This document shows, one piece after another, positions 45,725-54,348 of a DNA stretch of 64,000 nucleotides. The first letter of the stretch is position 1. Each line of letters opens with the position of its first letter. The DNA is taken from NCBI RefSeq assembly GCF_017355985.1, contig NZ_JAFIQU010000002.1, positions 558,001 to 622,000 of the forward strand. Direction: 5' to 3'. Below the pieces are notes generated by a model that was not told the origin of the DNA, ran no database searches, and worked only from the letters and a program-made list of their open reading frames with translations. The position numbers and the translations under genes are program-made. The DNA is from Arenibaculum pallidiluteum (GTDB lineage Bacteria > Pseudomonadota > Alphaproteobacteria > Azospirillales > Azospirillaceae).

Positions 45725-47194
45725 ATGTCGGATCTGCGGCGGTCGGTCTACTGGTCGACCCTGTCCAAATACGTCGGCTTCGTGGCCCAGTTCGCCTCGA
45801 CCATGGTGCTGGCGAGAATGCTGACGCCGACGGAGCTCGGCGTCTTCTCGGTCTGCATGACCTTCGTGGTGATCGCCCAGTCCTTCCGGGAGTTCGGCGT
45901 CTCCACCTACATCATCCAGGAGAAGGACCTGACACCCGGCAAGCTGCGCTCGGCCTACGGCTTCGCGCTGCTGGTCTCCTGGGCCATCGCCACGCTGGTC
46001 CTGCTGGGCCGCCATCTGGTGGCGGGCTTCTATGGCGAGCCCGGGATGGCAGAGGTGCTGGCCCTTCTGGCGCTGGGCTTCTTCCTGGTGCCATTCGGGC
46101 TTCCCGCACGGGCGATGATCGTGCGTGAGATGCGCTTCGGAGCGGAATGCGCGATGCATCTCGCGACCATCGCGACCCAAGTGGCAGTGACCCTGGCGCT
46201 CGCCGCCCGCGGGTTCGGCTACATGAGCATGGCATGGGGCGCCCTGTGCGGGCAGGTTGCGGGGATCGCGATGCTGGCGGCGCTGCGCCCGGGCTTGGTC
46301 TTCATGATGCCGAGCTTCCGCGGCTGGTCGCATGTGGTCGGCTTCGGCAGCTACTACAGCGCCGCGGCGCTGATCTACGAAGCCGGGATCTACCTGCAGA
46401 ACCTGGTCCTGGGACGCCTGATGGACTTCAGCGCCGTCGCCTTCTACGACCGCGCGCACGCGCTGACCATGATCTATCGAAGCGGCGTCGAGGCCGCGGT
46501 GGTCGCGGTCGCCCTGCCCGCCTTCGCGCGCCTGCGCAGCGAGGCCGAGACCGCGGCCCAGTTCCGCCACGGAATGGCCCTGATCTCGGCGGTGGCCTGG
46601 CCGTTCTTCGGCTTCCTGGGGCTGATGGCGCAGCCGCTGCTGGTCCTGCTGTTCGGCGCCCAGTGGGAGGCCTCGGCGCCGGTCCTGCGCCTGCTTGCCG
46701 TCGCCTTCGCCATCATGGCCATGGCATCGCTCGCCGAAGGCGTGCTGATCGGCCTCGGCCAGGTGCGCCGCCACTTCCGGCTGGAGCTCAGCTTCTTCGC
46801 GCTGCGCGCCGCCCTGATCCCGCTGGGCGCGTTGATCAGCCTCGAGGCCGTGGCGGCGGCCCAGATCGTGGTGGCCATCGGCATGGTCGCGGCCTGCTTC
46901 CGGATGCTGGCCGGCGTCTCCACGATCCGCTTCGGCGCCACGCTCCGCGCCCTGCGTCCCAGTGCGTTTGTGAGCGCCTCTGCGCTCGTCGTGCCCGCCG
47001 CCGTCAGCCTGGCCGTGCCGCCCGGTTCCATGGGACCAGCCGCCATAGCCATGGCGGGTGCCGGCTGCGCCGCCGGCTGGCTGGCCGGCGTCTGGCTGGC
47101 CGACCATCCCATCAAGGCCGAGGTTGCCCTTGTCCTGGGCAAGCTGCGCATCCTCGGCCGCAGGCCTCCTGCCGCGGCCGGGCTCGGCGGCTGA
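45725..47194 (+). CDS. Polysaccharide flippase, MOP superfamily (Wzx-like)
   Basis: This 489-residue protein has 12-14 membrane helices, starting with SVYWSTLSKYVGFVAQFASTMVLARMLTP, which is typical of oligosaccharide translocases. It would move a lipid-linked glycan across the inner membrane. The locus has only one glycosyltransferase and no polymerase in the window, so the rest of the pathway must lie elsewhere. Confidence 0.9.
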   Translation: MSDLRRSVYWSTLSKYVGFVAQFASTMVLARMLTPTELGVFSVCMTFVVIAQSFREFGVSTYIIQEKDLTPGKLRSAYGFALLVSWAIATLVLLGRHLVAGFYGEPGMAEVLALLALGFFLVPFGLPARAMIVREMRFGAECAMHLATIATQVAVTLALAARGFGYMSMAWGALCGQVAGIAMLAALRPGLVFMMPSFRGWSHVVGFGSYYSAAALIYEAGIYLQNLVLGRLMDFSAVAFYDRAHALTMIYRSGVEAAVVAVALPAFARLRSEAETAAQFRHGMALISAVAWPFFGFLGLMAQPLLVLLFGAQWEASAPVLRLLAVAFAIMAMASLAEGVLIGLGQVRRHFRLELSFFALRAALIPLGALISLEAVAAAQIVVAIGMVAACFRMLAGVSTIRFGATLRALRPSAFVSASALVVPAAVSLAVPPGSMGPAAIAMAGAGCAAGWLAGVWLADHPIKAEVALVLGKLRILGRRPPAAAGLGG

Positions 47195-47236
47195 AGGAGC
47201 GGCGGCCGAAGGAGCCGCGGCGCGGCATCACCCACC

Positions 47237-47271
47237 TTGACCCCGCGCAGCCTCGCAACACATTGTGTTGC
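47237..47271 (+). promoter_or_regulatory. Promoter and palindromic operator abutting the Rrf2 start codon
   Basis: TTGACC (47237-47242) is followed 17-18 bases later by a weak -10 (CATTGT region). A perfect palindrome GCAACACA-T-TGTGTTGC (47255-47271) ends at the base before the ATG. This looks like an autoregulatory site for the Rrf2 protein, and the transcript would start at or within a few bases of the ATG. Confidence 0.6.
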
Positions 47272-47724
47272 ATGAGACGCGACAGCAGGTTGTCGGGCGT
47301 GCTCCACGTCCTTCTTCACATGATCTCGGCCCGGGAAGCGGTCACCTCCGACCGGCTCGCGGCGATGATGGGAACCAATCCCGTCGTCGTGCGGCGGGTC
47401 ATGGCGGGGCTGCGCGAGGCCGGCTATCTGCGCTCGGAGAAGGGGCACGGAGGCGGGTGGACCCTGGCCTGCGATCCCGCCACGATCACGCTGGACGATA
47501 TCTACCGGGCGCTCGGCTCGCCCCCGGTCTTCGCGATGGGGCACCGGACCGAGAGCCCGGGCTGCCTTGTGGAGCAGTCCGTGAACGCCGCGCTGGAGGA
47601 TGCCTTCCGCGAGGCCGAGGCGGTCCTTCTGGCCCGGCTGCGGCACGTCACGCTGGCCGCGCTCGCGGCCGATTTCGGCGCACGGCTGAAAGCCTGCACC
47701 GCGGAGAGGCTGCAGGCATCCTGA
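47272..47724 (+). CDS. Rrf2 family transcriptional regulator
   Basis: This 150-residue winged-helix protein has VTSDRLAAMMGTNPVVVRRVMAGLREAGYLRSEKGHGGGW, the DNA-binding region. Rrf2 proteins that sense iron-sulfur or nitric oxide carry three clustered cysteines. Here only C98 falls in that zone (others are C67 and C142), so a standard cluster is unlikely; it may sense redox state through thiols or not at all. A palindrome abuts its start codon. The neighbours do not reveal its targets. Confidence 0.88.
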   Translation: MRRDSRLSGVLHVLLHMISAREAVTSDRLAAMMGTNPVVVRRVMAGLREAGYLRSEKGHGGGWTLACDPATITLDDIYRALGSPPVFAMGHRTESPGCLVEQSVNAALEDAFREAEAVLLARLRHVTLAALAADFGARLKACTAERLQAS

Positions 47725-47757
47725 TCCCGGCACGCCGATGGCGCACCGGGGCATGCC

Positions 47758-47782
47758 CCATTTCGTTCCGAACTCGAAATGG
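47758..47782. terminator. Dyad between convergent genes, possible terminator
   Basis: CCATTTCG and CGAAATGG (8 bp, 9-base loop) lie between the Rrf2 gene end (47724) and the tldE end (47879). It is also shaped like an operator; no U-tract follows. Confidence 0.35.
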
Positions 47783-47878
47783 CTGGCGCGACCACGGCGG
47801 CCGGCAGACCACCCCCCTGCCGCGCAGACGCTTCATTCCGGATGCGGAATAAATGACCGGCCGGCAGGCGGCCCAGTG

Positions 47879-49228
47879 CTACTGGCCGGCCACCGTCATG
47901 CCGTCGATGCGCACCGTCGGGGCATCCATGCCGTAGCGCAGCTCCAGATCGTTGGCGGGCTCCAGCTCCATGAACATGTCCTTCACGTTGCCGGCGACCG
48001 TCAGCTCGCTCACGGGATAGGCGATCTCGCCGTTCTCGATCCAGTAGCCCGCGGCGCCGCGGCTGTAGTCGCCGGTCACCCCGTTGACGCCCATGCCCAT
48101 CAGCTCGGTCACGTAGAGGCCCTGGCCGATATCGGCCATCAGCTCGGCCGGGCTGCGCCGTCCCGGCGCGAGATAGAAGTTGGAAGGCGCCGGCGACGGC
48201 GGAGAGGAGGTCCCGCGCGAGGCATGGCCGGTCGTGCGCAGCCCGAGTTGCCGGGCCGAGCGCAGGTCCAGGAGCCAGGTCGTCAGCACACCGTCGCGGA
48301 TCACCTCGCGCCGCTCCATGGCGACGCCCTCGCCGTCGAAGGGCTTGGACCGCAGGCCGCGGCGGATGTGGGGATCGTCGACCACGCTGATGCCCTCGCG
48401 GAACAGGCGCTGGCCCATCTTGTCCTTCAGGAAGCTGGTGCCGCGGGCGATGGCGGGTCCGGTGATCGCGCCCGAAAGGTGGCCCAGCAACCCGCGCGAG
48501 ACCCGGGGATCGTAGATCACAGGCACCTTGCCCGTGCGGACCTTGCGCGGGTTCAGCCGGCGCACCGCCCGCTCGCCGGCGTTCCGACCGATCTTCGCGG
48601 GATCATCGAGATCCCCGCCATAGACGGTCGAGCTGTAGTCGTAGTCCCGCTCCATTCCCGTACCGCTGCCGGCGAGCACCGACACCGAGAGGGACCGGCG
48701 CGAGACGTCGTAGCCGCCCGCGAAGCCGTTGGAGGCCGCGATGGCGATCGACGAGCGGCTCCACCCCGCCTCGGCACCTTCGGAATTGGTGACGCCCTGG
48801 ACGGCCAGGGCCGCCTCCTCGGCCGCGCGGCACTGGGCGATCAGCAGCTCGGCCTCGGGCTCCTCGGAATCGCAGATGTCGAGGTCCGGCCAGCTCTGCG
48901 CCAGTTCGACGGGATCGGCGAGGCCGCAATACGGGTCCTCGGGGACGGTGCGCGCCATGGCAACGGCGCGCTCGACCAGCTCGGCCAGGGCCTGCGGGCT
49001 GCGATCGGTGCTGGACACGATGGCCTGGCGGCGCCCCACGAAGACGCGCAGCCCGAGATCGCCGGATTCCGAGCGCTCCAGCCGCTCGGGCTTGCCGAGC
49101 CGTTGCGAGAGGGACAGGGACGCGGCGTCGAAGAGCACCGCATCCGCGGCGTCAGCGCCGGCGGCCCTTGCCTTGCCGATCAGGTCCTGCAGCAGGTTCA
49201 GGGCATCGGCCTTGGCGTCCGCGGGCAT
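47879..49228 (-). CDS. tldE: TldE/PmbA family metalloprotease subunit
   Basis: This 449-residue protein is the partner of TldD. It has ADAVLFDAASLSLSQRLG at the start, RYLNP-like RRLNPRKVRTGKVPVIYDPRVSRGLLGHL in the middle and the C-terminal SELTVAGN segment. TldE subunits lack the metal site, which is in TldD (encoded at 57.3 kb). Together they degrade unfolded peptides and in some bacteria trim ribosomally made peptides. Confidence 0.94.
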   Translation of the reverse strand: MPADAKADALNLLQDLIGKARAAGADAADAVLFDAASLSLSQRLGKPERLERSESGDLGLRVFVGRRQAIVSSTDRSPQALAELVERAVAMARTVPEDPYCGLADPVELAQSWPDLDICDSEEPEAELLIAQCRAAEEAALAVQGVTNSEGAEAGWSRSSIAIAASNGFAGGYDVSRRSLSVSVLAGSGTGMERDYDYSSTVYGGDLDDPAKIGRNAGERAVRRLNPRKVRTGKVPVIYDPRVSRGLLGHLSGAITGPAIARGTSFLKDKMGQRLFREGISVVDDPHIRRGLRSKPFDGEGVAMERREVIRDGVLTTWLLDLRSARQLGLRTTGHASRGTSSPPSPAPSNFYLAPGRRSPAELMADIGQGLYVTELMGMGVNGVTGDYSRGAAGYWIENGEIAYPVSELTVAGNVKDMFMELEPANDLELRYGMDAPTVRIDGMTVAGQ

Positions 49229-49375
49229 CTATCCGGTCTCCGTCTTCCTTCGGTCCCCGAGAGTATGGGGTGCCGGACCACGTTCCGGTAGGGGGCACGG
49301 GCATGGGAGCACGGGGGAACGGGCAAGAAGTCCGCGCGGACGGCGGCGCCTGCCTGGGGGCAGGATACCTTCCCG

Positions 49376-49410
49376 GGGTCAGGCCGCGCCTGCCCGGGTC
49401 AGGCCGCGCC
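49376..49410. repeat. 20-bp tandem duplication covering a stop codon
   Basis: GGGTCAGGCCGCGCC occurs at 49376-49390 and 49396-49410 with a 20-base period. The TCA that is the stop codon of the minus-strand gene (49399) lies in the second copy and is repeated at 49379. It is a recent slippage or unequal-exchange product. Confidence 0.7.
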
Positions 49411-50070
49411 CTCGGCCGCCACGGTCGCGGGGGGAGGCGCCGCGGCCGCCTCCTGTGATTCCGCGGTCGGCGCCTCGTCCGGCGCGGGGTCCGGCGCGGG
49501 ATCCGGCTCCGTAGCGCCCTGGCGGCCCACCACCCGCGGCCCGCGGGCGGCGCCGGCGTTCCCGCCGGCCTGGAAGGGCGAGGCCTGCCCAACCTCGAAG
49601 CCGGATTTCGCCGGGAACCGCGAGATGCAGCGGAACCCGGCCTCGTGGCTGGTCTGCGCCGTGACGAGATAGGTGCGGCCGGCCGACCAGGACGGCCGCG
49701 TGATCTCCGGGACATGGGCGCCGTCGCGGGCACGCACGGGCACCTCCCAGATCGGCAGGCCCCGAGGCGACTGCCGGTCGATTACGAAGTAGCGCCGCGG
49801 CGGCTTGAGCTTGAGCTCGGCGAAGCGCTGCTCGAGCGCGTCGACGGCCTTCTCGGCCTCGGCGAGCTCCGCCGCCCTGCGCTCCAGCGTCTCGGAGACG
49901 TTCCGGCGCGCCAGCTCGGCCTCGTCGGCCGCGCGCCGCGCCTTTCCGAGGGCGAGCCGCGCCTCCTCGAGCCGGGCGCGCTGGTCGCGCAGGGTCCGGC
50001 GCAGCAGCCGCGTATGCAGGAAGGCGGCGCCCGCAATCATGAAGAGCGACAGGATCAGGACGGGGTCCAT
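49399..50070 (-). CDS. Membrane-anchored coiled-coil protein, cassette copy 2, second gene
   Basis: This 223-residue protein has an N-terminal membrane helix (3-19), a long coiled coil (25-88), a compact C-terminal domain (89-162) and an acidic Pro/Ala-rich tail absent from copy 1. Domain residues E85, L86, D98, W108, V110, L135, V136, R151 and G161 match the copy at 31425-31913 at the same spacing. The function is unknown. It is 6 bp after its partner gene. A 20-bp tandem duplication covers its stop codon. Confidence 0.75.
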   Translation of the reverse strand: MDPVLILSLFMIAGAAFLHTRLLRRTLRDQRARLEEARLALGKARRAADEAELARRNVSETLERRAAELAEAEKAVDALEQRFAELKLKPPRRYFVIDRQSPRGLPIWEVPVRARDGAHVPEITRPSWSAGRTYLVTAQTSHEAGFRCISRFPAKSGFEVGQASPFQAGGNAGAARGPRVVGRQGATEPDPAPDPAPDEAPTAESQEAAAAPPPATVAAEGAA

Positions 50071-50076
50071 CGACGC

Positions 50077-50613
50077 TCACCCCGCCTGGGGCGCCGGCGC
50101 CGCGGGATCCAGCCCCGACTGGCGCGGAAAGGCGGTGGCGAGGAACCGCTTGGCGTCGACCTCGTTCGCCGCCAGCACCTGCGCCACGTTGCGATGGCGC
50201 CAGATCTCCCGCGCGAAGGGCACCTCCTGGTCCGGCAGGTGGACGAAGTCGGGCCGCACGGCGATCGGGGCCATGAAGACGCGGGCGCCGGGCCGGGGCT
50301 CGCCGACCTCGTGGACGAGCTCGAAATTGGCGCTCTGCTGCCGGGTCATCTCCTGTTGCAGCGCCTCCTTGCGCCGCGTGAGCTGCAGCAGGCGGACCTC
50401 CGCCTTCTGCCGGTCCGCGGAGAGGCTCTTCACCTCCTCCTGCGCCTTGGCGAGCCGGCCGTCGATGCCCGCCCTGCGTGCCGAGATGGCCTCCTGGTCG
50501 GCCTTGATCACGAGAAAGCGGATGAACGGCATTACGAGCTCATAGGCGAAGACGATCAGGCTGACGCCGAAGATCCCGAGCCGGGCCAAGTCGAACAGCT
50601 GGTTCGCGCCCAT
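50077..50613 (-). CDS. Membrane-anchored coiled-coil protein, cassette copy 2, first gene
   Basis: This 178-residue protein has a hydrophobic N-terminal helix (about 8-35), a coiled coil (40-95) and a C-terminal domain with PGA (108-110), W138, N150 and F162-P163, matching copy 1. No known family was recognised. A promoter with a dyad sits in the AT-rich 140 bp upstream. Gene order and gene pairing match those of copy 1, 18 kb away. Confidence 0.75.
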   Translation of the reverse strand: MGANQLFDLARLGIFGVSLIVFAYELVMPFIRFLVIKADQEAISARRAGIDGRLAKAQEEVKSLSADRQKAEVRLLQLTRRKEALQQEMTRQQSANFELVHEVGEPRPGARVFMAPIAVRPDFVHLPDQEVPFAREIWRHRNVAQVLAANEVDAKRFLATAFPRQSGLDPAAPAPQAG

Positions 50614-50647
50614 GCGTATTTTCCCCGCATCTTCGCCCTATTTTATA

Positions 50648-50685
50648 AATATGAATCAAATACCGCGATTATGCAACGAATCGCG
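50648..50685 (-). promoter_or_regulatory. Promoter with CGCGATT dyad upstream of cassette copy 2
   Basis: On the minus strand TTGCAT (50676-50671) and CATATT (50653-50648) are 17 bases apart, so initiation falls near 50641, about 28 bases before the ATG. CGCGATT (50664-50670) and AATCGCG (50679-50685) form a perfect inverted repeat whose 8-base spacer contains the -35 hexamer, so a bound regulator would block polymerase. Confidence 0.55.
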
Positions 50686-50753
50686 ACATCTCGCTGCCGC
50701 CCGGCAACACGAAAGCAGAAAACGAAATGAAGCCCGCAAGAATGCTGCCGGCG

Positions 50754-52265
50754 TCATTTCCAGATGGGGCGCCCGGGAAGGGGTATGCCCAGCTCGTCCC
50801 AGCGCCGCGTCACGCGCTCGACGACATCGGGGTCCATGCGGATCTGCTCGCCCCATTCGCGCTTGGTCTCGGGCGGCCACTTGTTGGTGGCGTCCAGCCC
50901 GACCTTGCCGCCGAGCCCGCTCTCGGGACTCGCGAAGTCCAGGTAGTCGATCGGGGTCCCCTCGATCACCGTCAGGTCGCGCGCGGGGTCCATGCGGGTG
51001 CTGACCGCCCACATGACGTCCTTCCAGTCCCGCGCGTCGATGTCCTCGTCCACGACGATGACCCACTTCGTGTACATGAACTGCCGCAGATAGGACCAGA
51101 CCCCCATCATCACGCGCTTGGCGTGGCCGGGATAGGCCTTGCGCATGGAGACGACGGCGATGCGGTAGCTGCATCCCTCCGGCGGCAGCCAGAAATCCAC
51201 GATCTCCGGGAACTGCTGGCGCAGCAACGGGATGAAGACTTCGTTCAGCGCCTCGCCCAGAACGCTGGGCTCGTCGGGCGGGCGGCCGGTGAAGGTCGAG
51301 AGATAGATCGGCTGGCGCCGCATGGTGACGGCGGTGACCTGGAACACGGGGAAGGGCTCGACCGCGTTGTAGTAGCCGGTGTGGTCGCCGTAGGGACCCT
51401 CGTCGCCGTACTCGTCCAGGCTCACGAGGCCCTCGATCACGATCTCCGCCTGGGCGGGCACCTTCAGCGGGACCGACACGCAGTCGACGAGCTCGACTTT
51501 GCGCCCGCGCAGCAACCCGGCGAACTGGTACTCGCTCAGCGTGTCGGGAACCGGCGTCACCGCGGCAAGGATCGTGCCGGGATCGGCACCGATCACCGCC
51601 GCGGCAGGCAGCGGCTCGCGCTTGCCGGCGGCCTGCCAACGACGGTGGTGCTGGGCGCCGCCGCGGTGGCGCAGCCAGCGCATCAGCGTGCGGTCCCGGC
51701 CCAGCACCTGCATGCGGTAGATGCCAAGGTTGAAGTCGTCCTCGCGCTTCCCCGTCGGCCCCTTTGTCACGACAAGCGGCCAGGTGATCAGCGGAGCCGG
51801 CTCCCCGGGCCAGCAGGTCTGGACCGGCAGGCGGCCGAGATCGATCTCGTCGCCCCGCAGCACCACCTCCTGACAGGGCGCCGAGGAGACCGTCCTGGGC
51901 TTCATCGCCAGCACCGTCCGGGCCAGGGGCAGCATCTCGAACGCCTCGCGCAGGCCGCCGGGCGGCTCGGGCTGGCGCAGGAAGGCCAGGGTCTCGCCGA
52001 CTTCGCGGAGCTGGGCAGGCTCGCGATCCATGCCCCAGGCGACGCGCTCCACCGTGCCGAACAGGTTGACGAGCACCGGCATGCCGTAGGGCGTCCCGTC
52101 GGCACGGACGGGGTTCTCGAACAGCACCGCCGGCCCCTTCTGGGCGAGCAGCCTGGTCTGGATCTCGGTCATCTCCAGCTCGGGGGAGACCGGCGCCCCG
52201 ACGCGGACGAGCCTCCCCGTGCGCTCGAGCCGGTCCATGAAGTCGCGCAGCGAGGAATAGGGCAT
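50754..52265 (-). CDS. ubiD: UbiD family decarboxylase (3-octaprenyl-4-hydroxybenzoate decarboxylase type)
   Basis: This 503-residue enzyme uses prenylated FMN to decarboxylate the ubiquinone precursor. It has [19 protein letters not shown] at the start, the E-x-R-like segment with NLGIYRMQV, and the catalytic region [16 protein letters not shown]. ubiX, which makes the cofactor, is not in the window. The ATG at 52265 gives the family's start; a longer frame adds Pro/Ala-rich sequence. ubiA is close by on the same strand, with a methyltransferase gene between. Confidence 0.93.
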   Translation of the reverse strand: MPYSSLRDFMDRLERTGRLVRVGAPVSPELEMTEIQTRLLAQKGPAVLFENPVRADGTPYGMPVLVNLFGTVERVAWGMDREPAQLREVGETLAFLRQPEPPGGLREAFEMLPLARTVLAMKPRTVSSAPCQEVVLRGDEIDLGRLPVQTCWPGEPAPLITWPLVVTKGPTGKREDDFNLGIYRMQVLGRDRTLMRWLRHRGGAQHHRRWQAAGKREPLPAAAVIGADPGTILAAVTPVPDTLSEYQFAGLLRGRKVELVDCVSVPLKVPAQAEIVIEGLVSLDEYGDEGPYGDHTGYYNAVEPFPVFQVTAVTMRRQPIYLSTFTGRPPDEPSVLGEALNEVFIPLLRQQFPEIVDFWLPPEGCSYRIAVVSMRKAYPGHAKRVMMGVWSYLRQFMYTKWVIVVDEDIDARDWKDVMWAVSTRMDPARDLTVIEGTPIDYLDFASPESGLGGKVGLDATNKWPPETKREWGEQIRMDPDVVERVTRRWDELGIPLPGRPIWK

Positions 52266-52396
52266 GGCTTGGGCCTTCGGGGACGGAACGCCGACCAGGA
52301 GGACGGGACCGGGCGGCGCCGTCTCCTGGAGGCCCCAGTGAGATCCGACGGCACGCACGCGCCGTCAAGCGGAGAAGCGGTCGCGCCGCCCCTCGC

Positions 52397-53080
52397 CTAG
52401 CCCGCCCGCTGATTTGGCAGCAGGCGCCAGACCGCGGTGTCGCGGACGGTCCGATCCTCGAGGTCGAGTGGCGTCGGGACGGCATGGCGGGCCAGGAGCT
52501 CGAGCCCGCTGTCCGGCAGGTAGGCGCGACCGGGATCCCCCAGCAGCACCGTCCTGTCCGCGGCGAGCGGCCGTAGCCAGGAGATGACCCGGTCGGCCAT
52601 GGGGCGCTCGTAGCAGACGTCGCCGCACAGGACGAGATCCACGCCGTCCAGAGGATCGCCCACGAGGTCGGTGGAGACGACCTCGATCGTCACGTCGTTG
52701 ATCGCGGCGTTCAGCGCGATCGCGCTCACCGCGATGGGGTCGATCTCGGCGGCGATCACCCGGCCGGCGCCCGCCAGGACGCAGGCGATGCCCAGCATCC
52801 CGCTGCCTGCCGCGAAATCCAGGACGGTCCGTCCGCGCACGATGCCGGGATTGTCCAGGACATGGCGGGCCAGCGCCTGCCCGCCGGGCCAGGCGAAGGC
52901 CCAGTAGGGCGGCGGCAGGTTGACGCGCGCCATCTCCGCTTCCGTGGCGAGCCAGAGCGGCGTCACCTCCGTCGCCATGTGGATGCGCAGCTCGGGGACG
53001 AGCGGTGGCGAGACGACCTCCGTGTTCTCCCGGATGAAGGCGGCATGCGCCTGTGCCCGTTCTTGCCCCTGCCCGGTCAT
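52397..53080 (-). CDS. Class I SAM-dependent methyltransferase, ETFB lysine methyltransferase-like
   Basis: This 227-residue methyltransferase shows ENTEVVSPPLVPELRIHMA, PLWLATE and LPPPYWAFAWPGGQALARHVLDNP, then the SAM motif VLDFAAGSGMLGIACVLAGA. This pattern matches the METTL20/ETFBKMT group, of which bacterial members trimethylate the beta subunit of electron-transfer flavoprotein. It overlaps ubiA by four bases (ATGA), so the genes are coupled. Substrate inferred from family only. Confidence 0.8.
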   Translation of the reverse strand: MTGQGQERAQAHAAFIRENTEVVSPPLVPELRIHMATEVTPLWLATEAEMARVNLPPPYWAFAWPGGQALARHVLDNPGIVRGRTVLDFAAGSGMLGIACVLAGAGRVIAAEIDPIAVSAIALNAAINDVTIEVVSTDLVGDPLDGVDLVLCGDVCYERPMADRVISWLRPLAADRTVLLGDPGRAYLPDSGLELLARHAVPTPLDLEDRTVRDTAVWRLLPNQRAG

Positions 53081-54045
53081 GGCGCTCCGCCTCCCACGCG
53101 GCCGGCGACGATCGCGGCCAGCACCAGCCAGCCGAACCAGCGGTTGGACCGGAAGCGCAGCAGGCAGTCGGCGGGGTCGTCCGGCCGCCAGCCCGCGACC
53201 TGCCAGGCGAGCTGTGCAGCGGCGATGGCCATGAGCGGCAGCCACCACGGCCCGGCCAACCCGGCCGCCTGGCCCGTCAGGACCAGCCCGGCCGCGGTGG
53301 CGGCATAGAAGCCCGCGACCCAGGGACGCGATGCCGCGCCCAGGCGCAGGGCGGTGGACTTCACGCCGATTCGCGCATCGTCCTCCTTGTCCTGGTGGGC
53401 GTAGATCGTGTCGTAGCCCAGCGTCCAGACGATCCCGGCCGCGTAGAGAACCAGCGCCGGAAGCTCCAGCCCGCCGGTCACGGATGCCCAGCCCATCAGC
53501 GCGCCCCAGTTGAAGGTCAGGCCCAGGAAGGCCTGCGGCCACCAGGTGATCCGCTTCATCAGGGGATAGGTGAACACCAGCGCCAGCGACAGCACCCCCA
53601 GCCCGATCGCCGCAGGCCGGAGCTGAAGGAGCACGGCGAGCCCCAGCAGCAGCAGGAAGGCGAGGAAGGCGAGCGCCTGGCGCACGCTGACCTGGCCGCT
53701 GGGAATGGGCCGGCCGCGCGTGCGCTCGACCCGCGCGTCGAAGTCGCGGTCCAGGATATCGTTGACCACGCAGCCGGCCCCGCGCATCACCACCGCGCCC
53801 AAGCCGAACAGCGTCATCAGGCGCAGGTCCGGCCAGCCTTCGACGGCGAGCGCGATGCTCCACCAGCCCGGGAACAGCAGCAGCCAGGTCCCGATGGGCC
53901 GGTCAAGCCGGGCCAGCCGCATGTAGGGGCGCCAGCCCGCCGGCGCGTACCTGTCGATCCAGTCGCCCCGGACTATGTCGGTGTGACCGATGCCGGAATG
54001 GCCGCTTTCGGTCCGGCTCGGCGCCGGCATCTCGGTCGGGTTCAT
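53077..54045 (-). CDS. ubiA: 4-hydroxybenzoate octaprenyltransferase
   Basis: This 322-residue membrane prenyltransferase has RLDRPIGTWLLLFPGWWSIALA, the first Asp-rich motif NDILDRDFDARVERTRGRPIPSG and the second DxxxD region (YAHQDKEDD). It attaches the polyprenyl tail to 4-hydroxybenzoate in the membrane. It has about eight helices. The 45-residue polar N-terminus is longer than in many homologues, and a start nearer YAPAGWRPYMRL is possible. Confidence 0.95.
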   Translation of the reverse strand: MNPTEMPAPSRTESGHSGIGHTDIVRGDWIDRYAPAGWRPYMRLARLDRPIGTWLLLFPGWWSIALAVEGWPDLRLMTLFGLGAVVMRGAGCVVNDILDRDFDARVERTRGRPIPSGQVSVRQALAFLAFLLLLGLAVLLQLRPAAIGLGVLSLALVFTYPLMKRITWWPQAFLGLTFNWGALMGWASVTGGLELPALVLYAAGIVWTLGYDTIYAHQDKEDDARIGVKSTALRLGAASRPWVAGFYAATAAGLVLTGQAAGLAGPWWLPLMAIAAAQLAWQVAGWRPDDPADCLLRFRSNRWFGWLVLAAIVAGRVGGGAP

Positions 54046-54348
54046 GGCGCGGCATCATACCGGGACGGTGGACACCGGCAAGGCCGCCCGCTTCGCATTA
54101 GGAATTCTCACCCAGTGCATGAGAAAGACGATTTTGACGCCCGCTTCGGAGCGGCATCAAGTCGCGCCGCGGGGTAGGACCCGGCGAGATCCGGACCAGG
54201 TCCGGCAGCGGGACGGCGGAGGAGCGGCAGGCATGGGGGGCAAGCGCGCGTCGGGTCGGGCCGGGACTTCCGGCCCGGGCACCGCGTCCGGGCGCGCTCC
54301 TGGACGGCGGCACCTTGCGCAGCCGGCGCGCCCCGCTAGAGTGCCGGC
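54046..54348. other. Intergenic region between divergent ubiA and rsmE
   Basis: This 303-bp stretch has no convincing gene. It must contain both promoters. CGGGCCGG and CCGGCCCG (54257-54277, 5-base loop) make an 8-bp hairpin in the rsmE leader. TTGACG at 54133 is a possible -35, but no clear -10 follows. Nothing else stands out. Confidence 0.4.

Noticed and set aside
45593..47107. Open frame of 504 codons on the - strand opposite the flippase
   Set aside because: Low-complexity Gln/His/Asp/Arg-rich antisense product; the flippase has regular membrane helices.
50727..52400. Open frame of 557 codons on the + strand opposite ubiD
   Set aside because: Antisense shadow without motifs; UbiD is complete.
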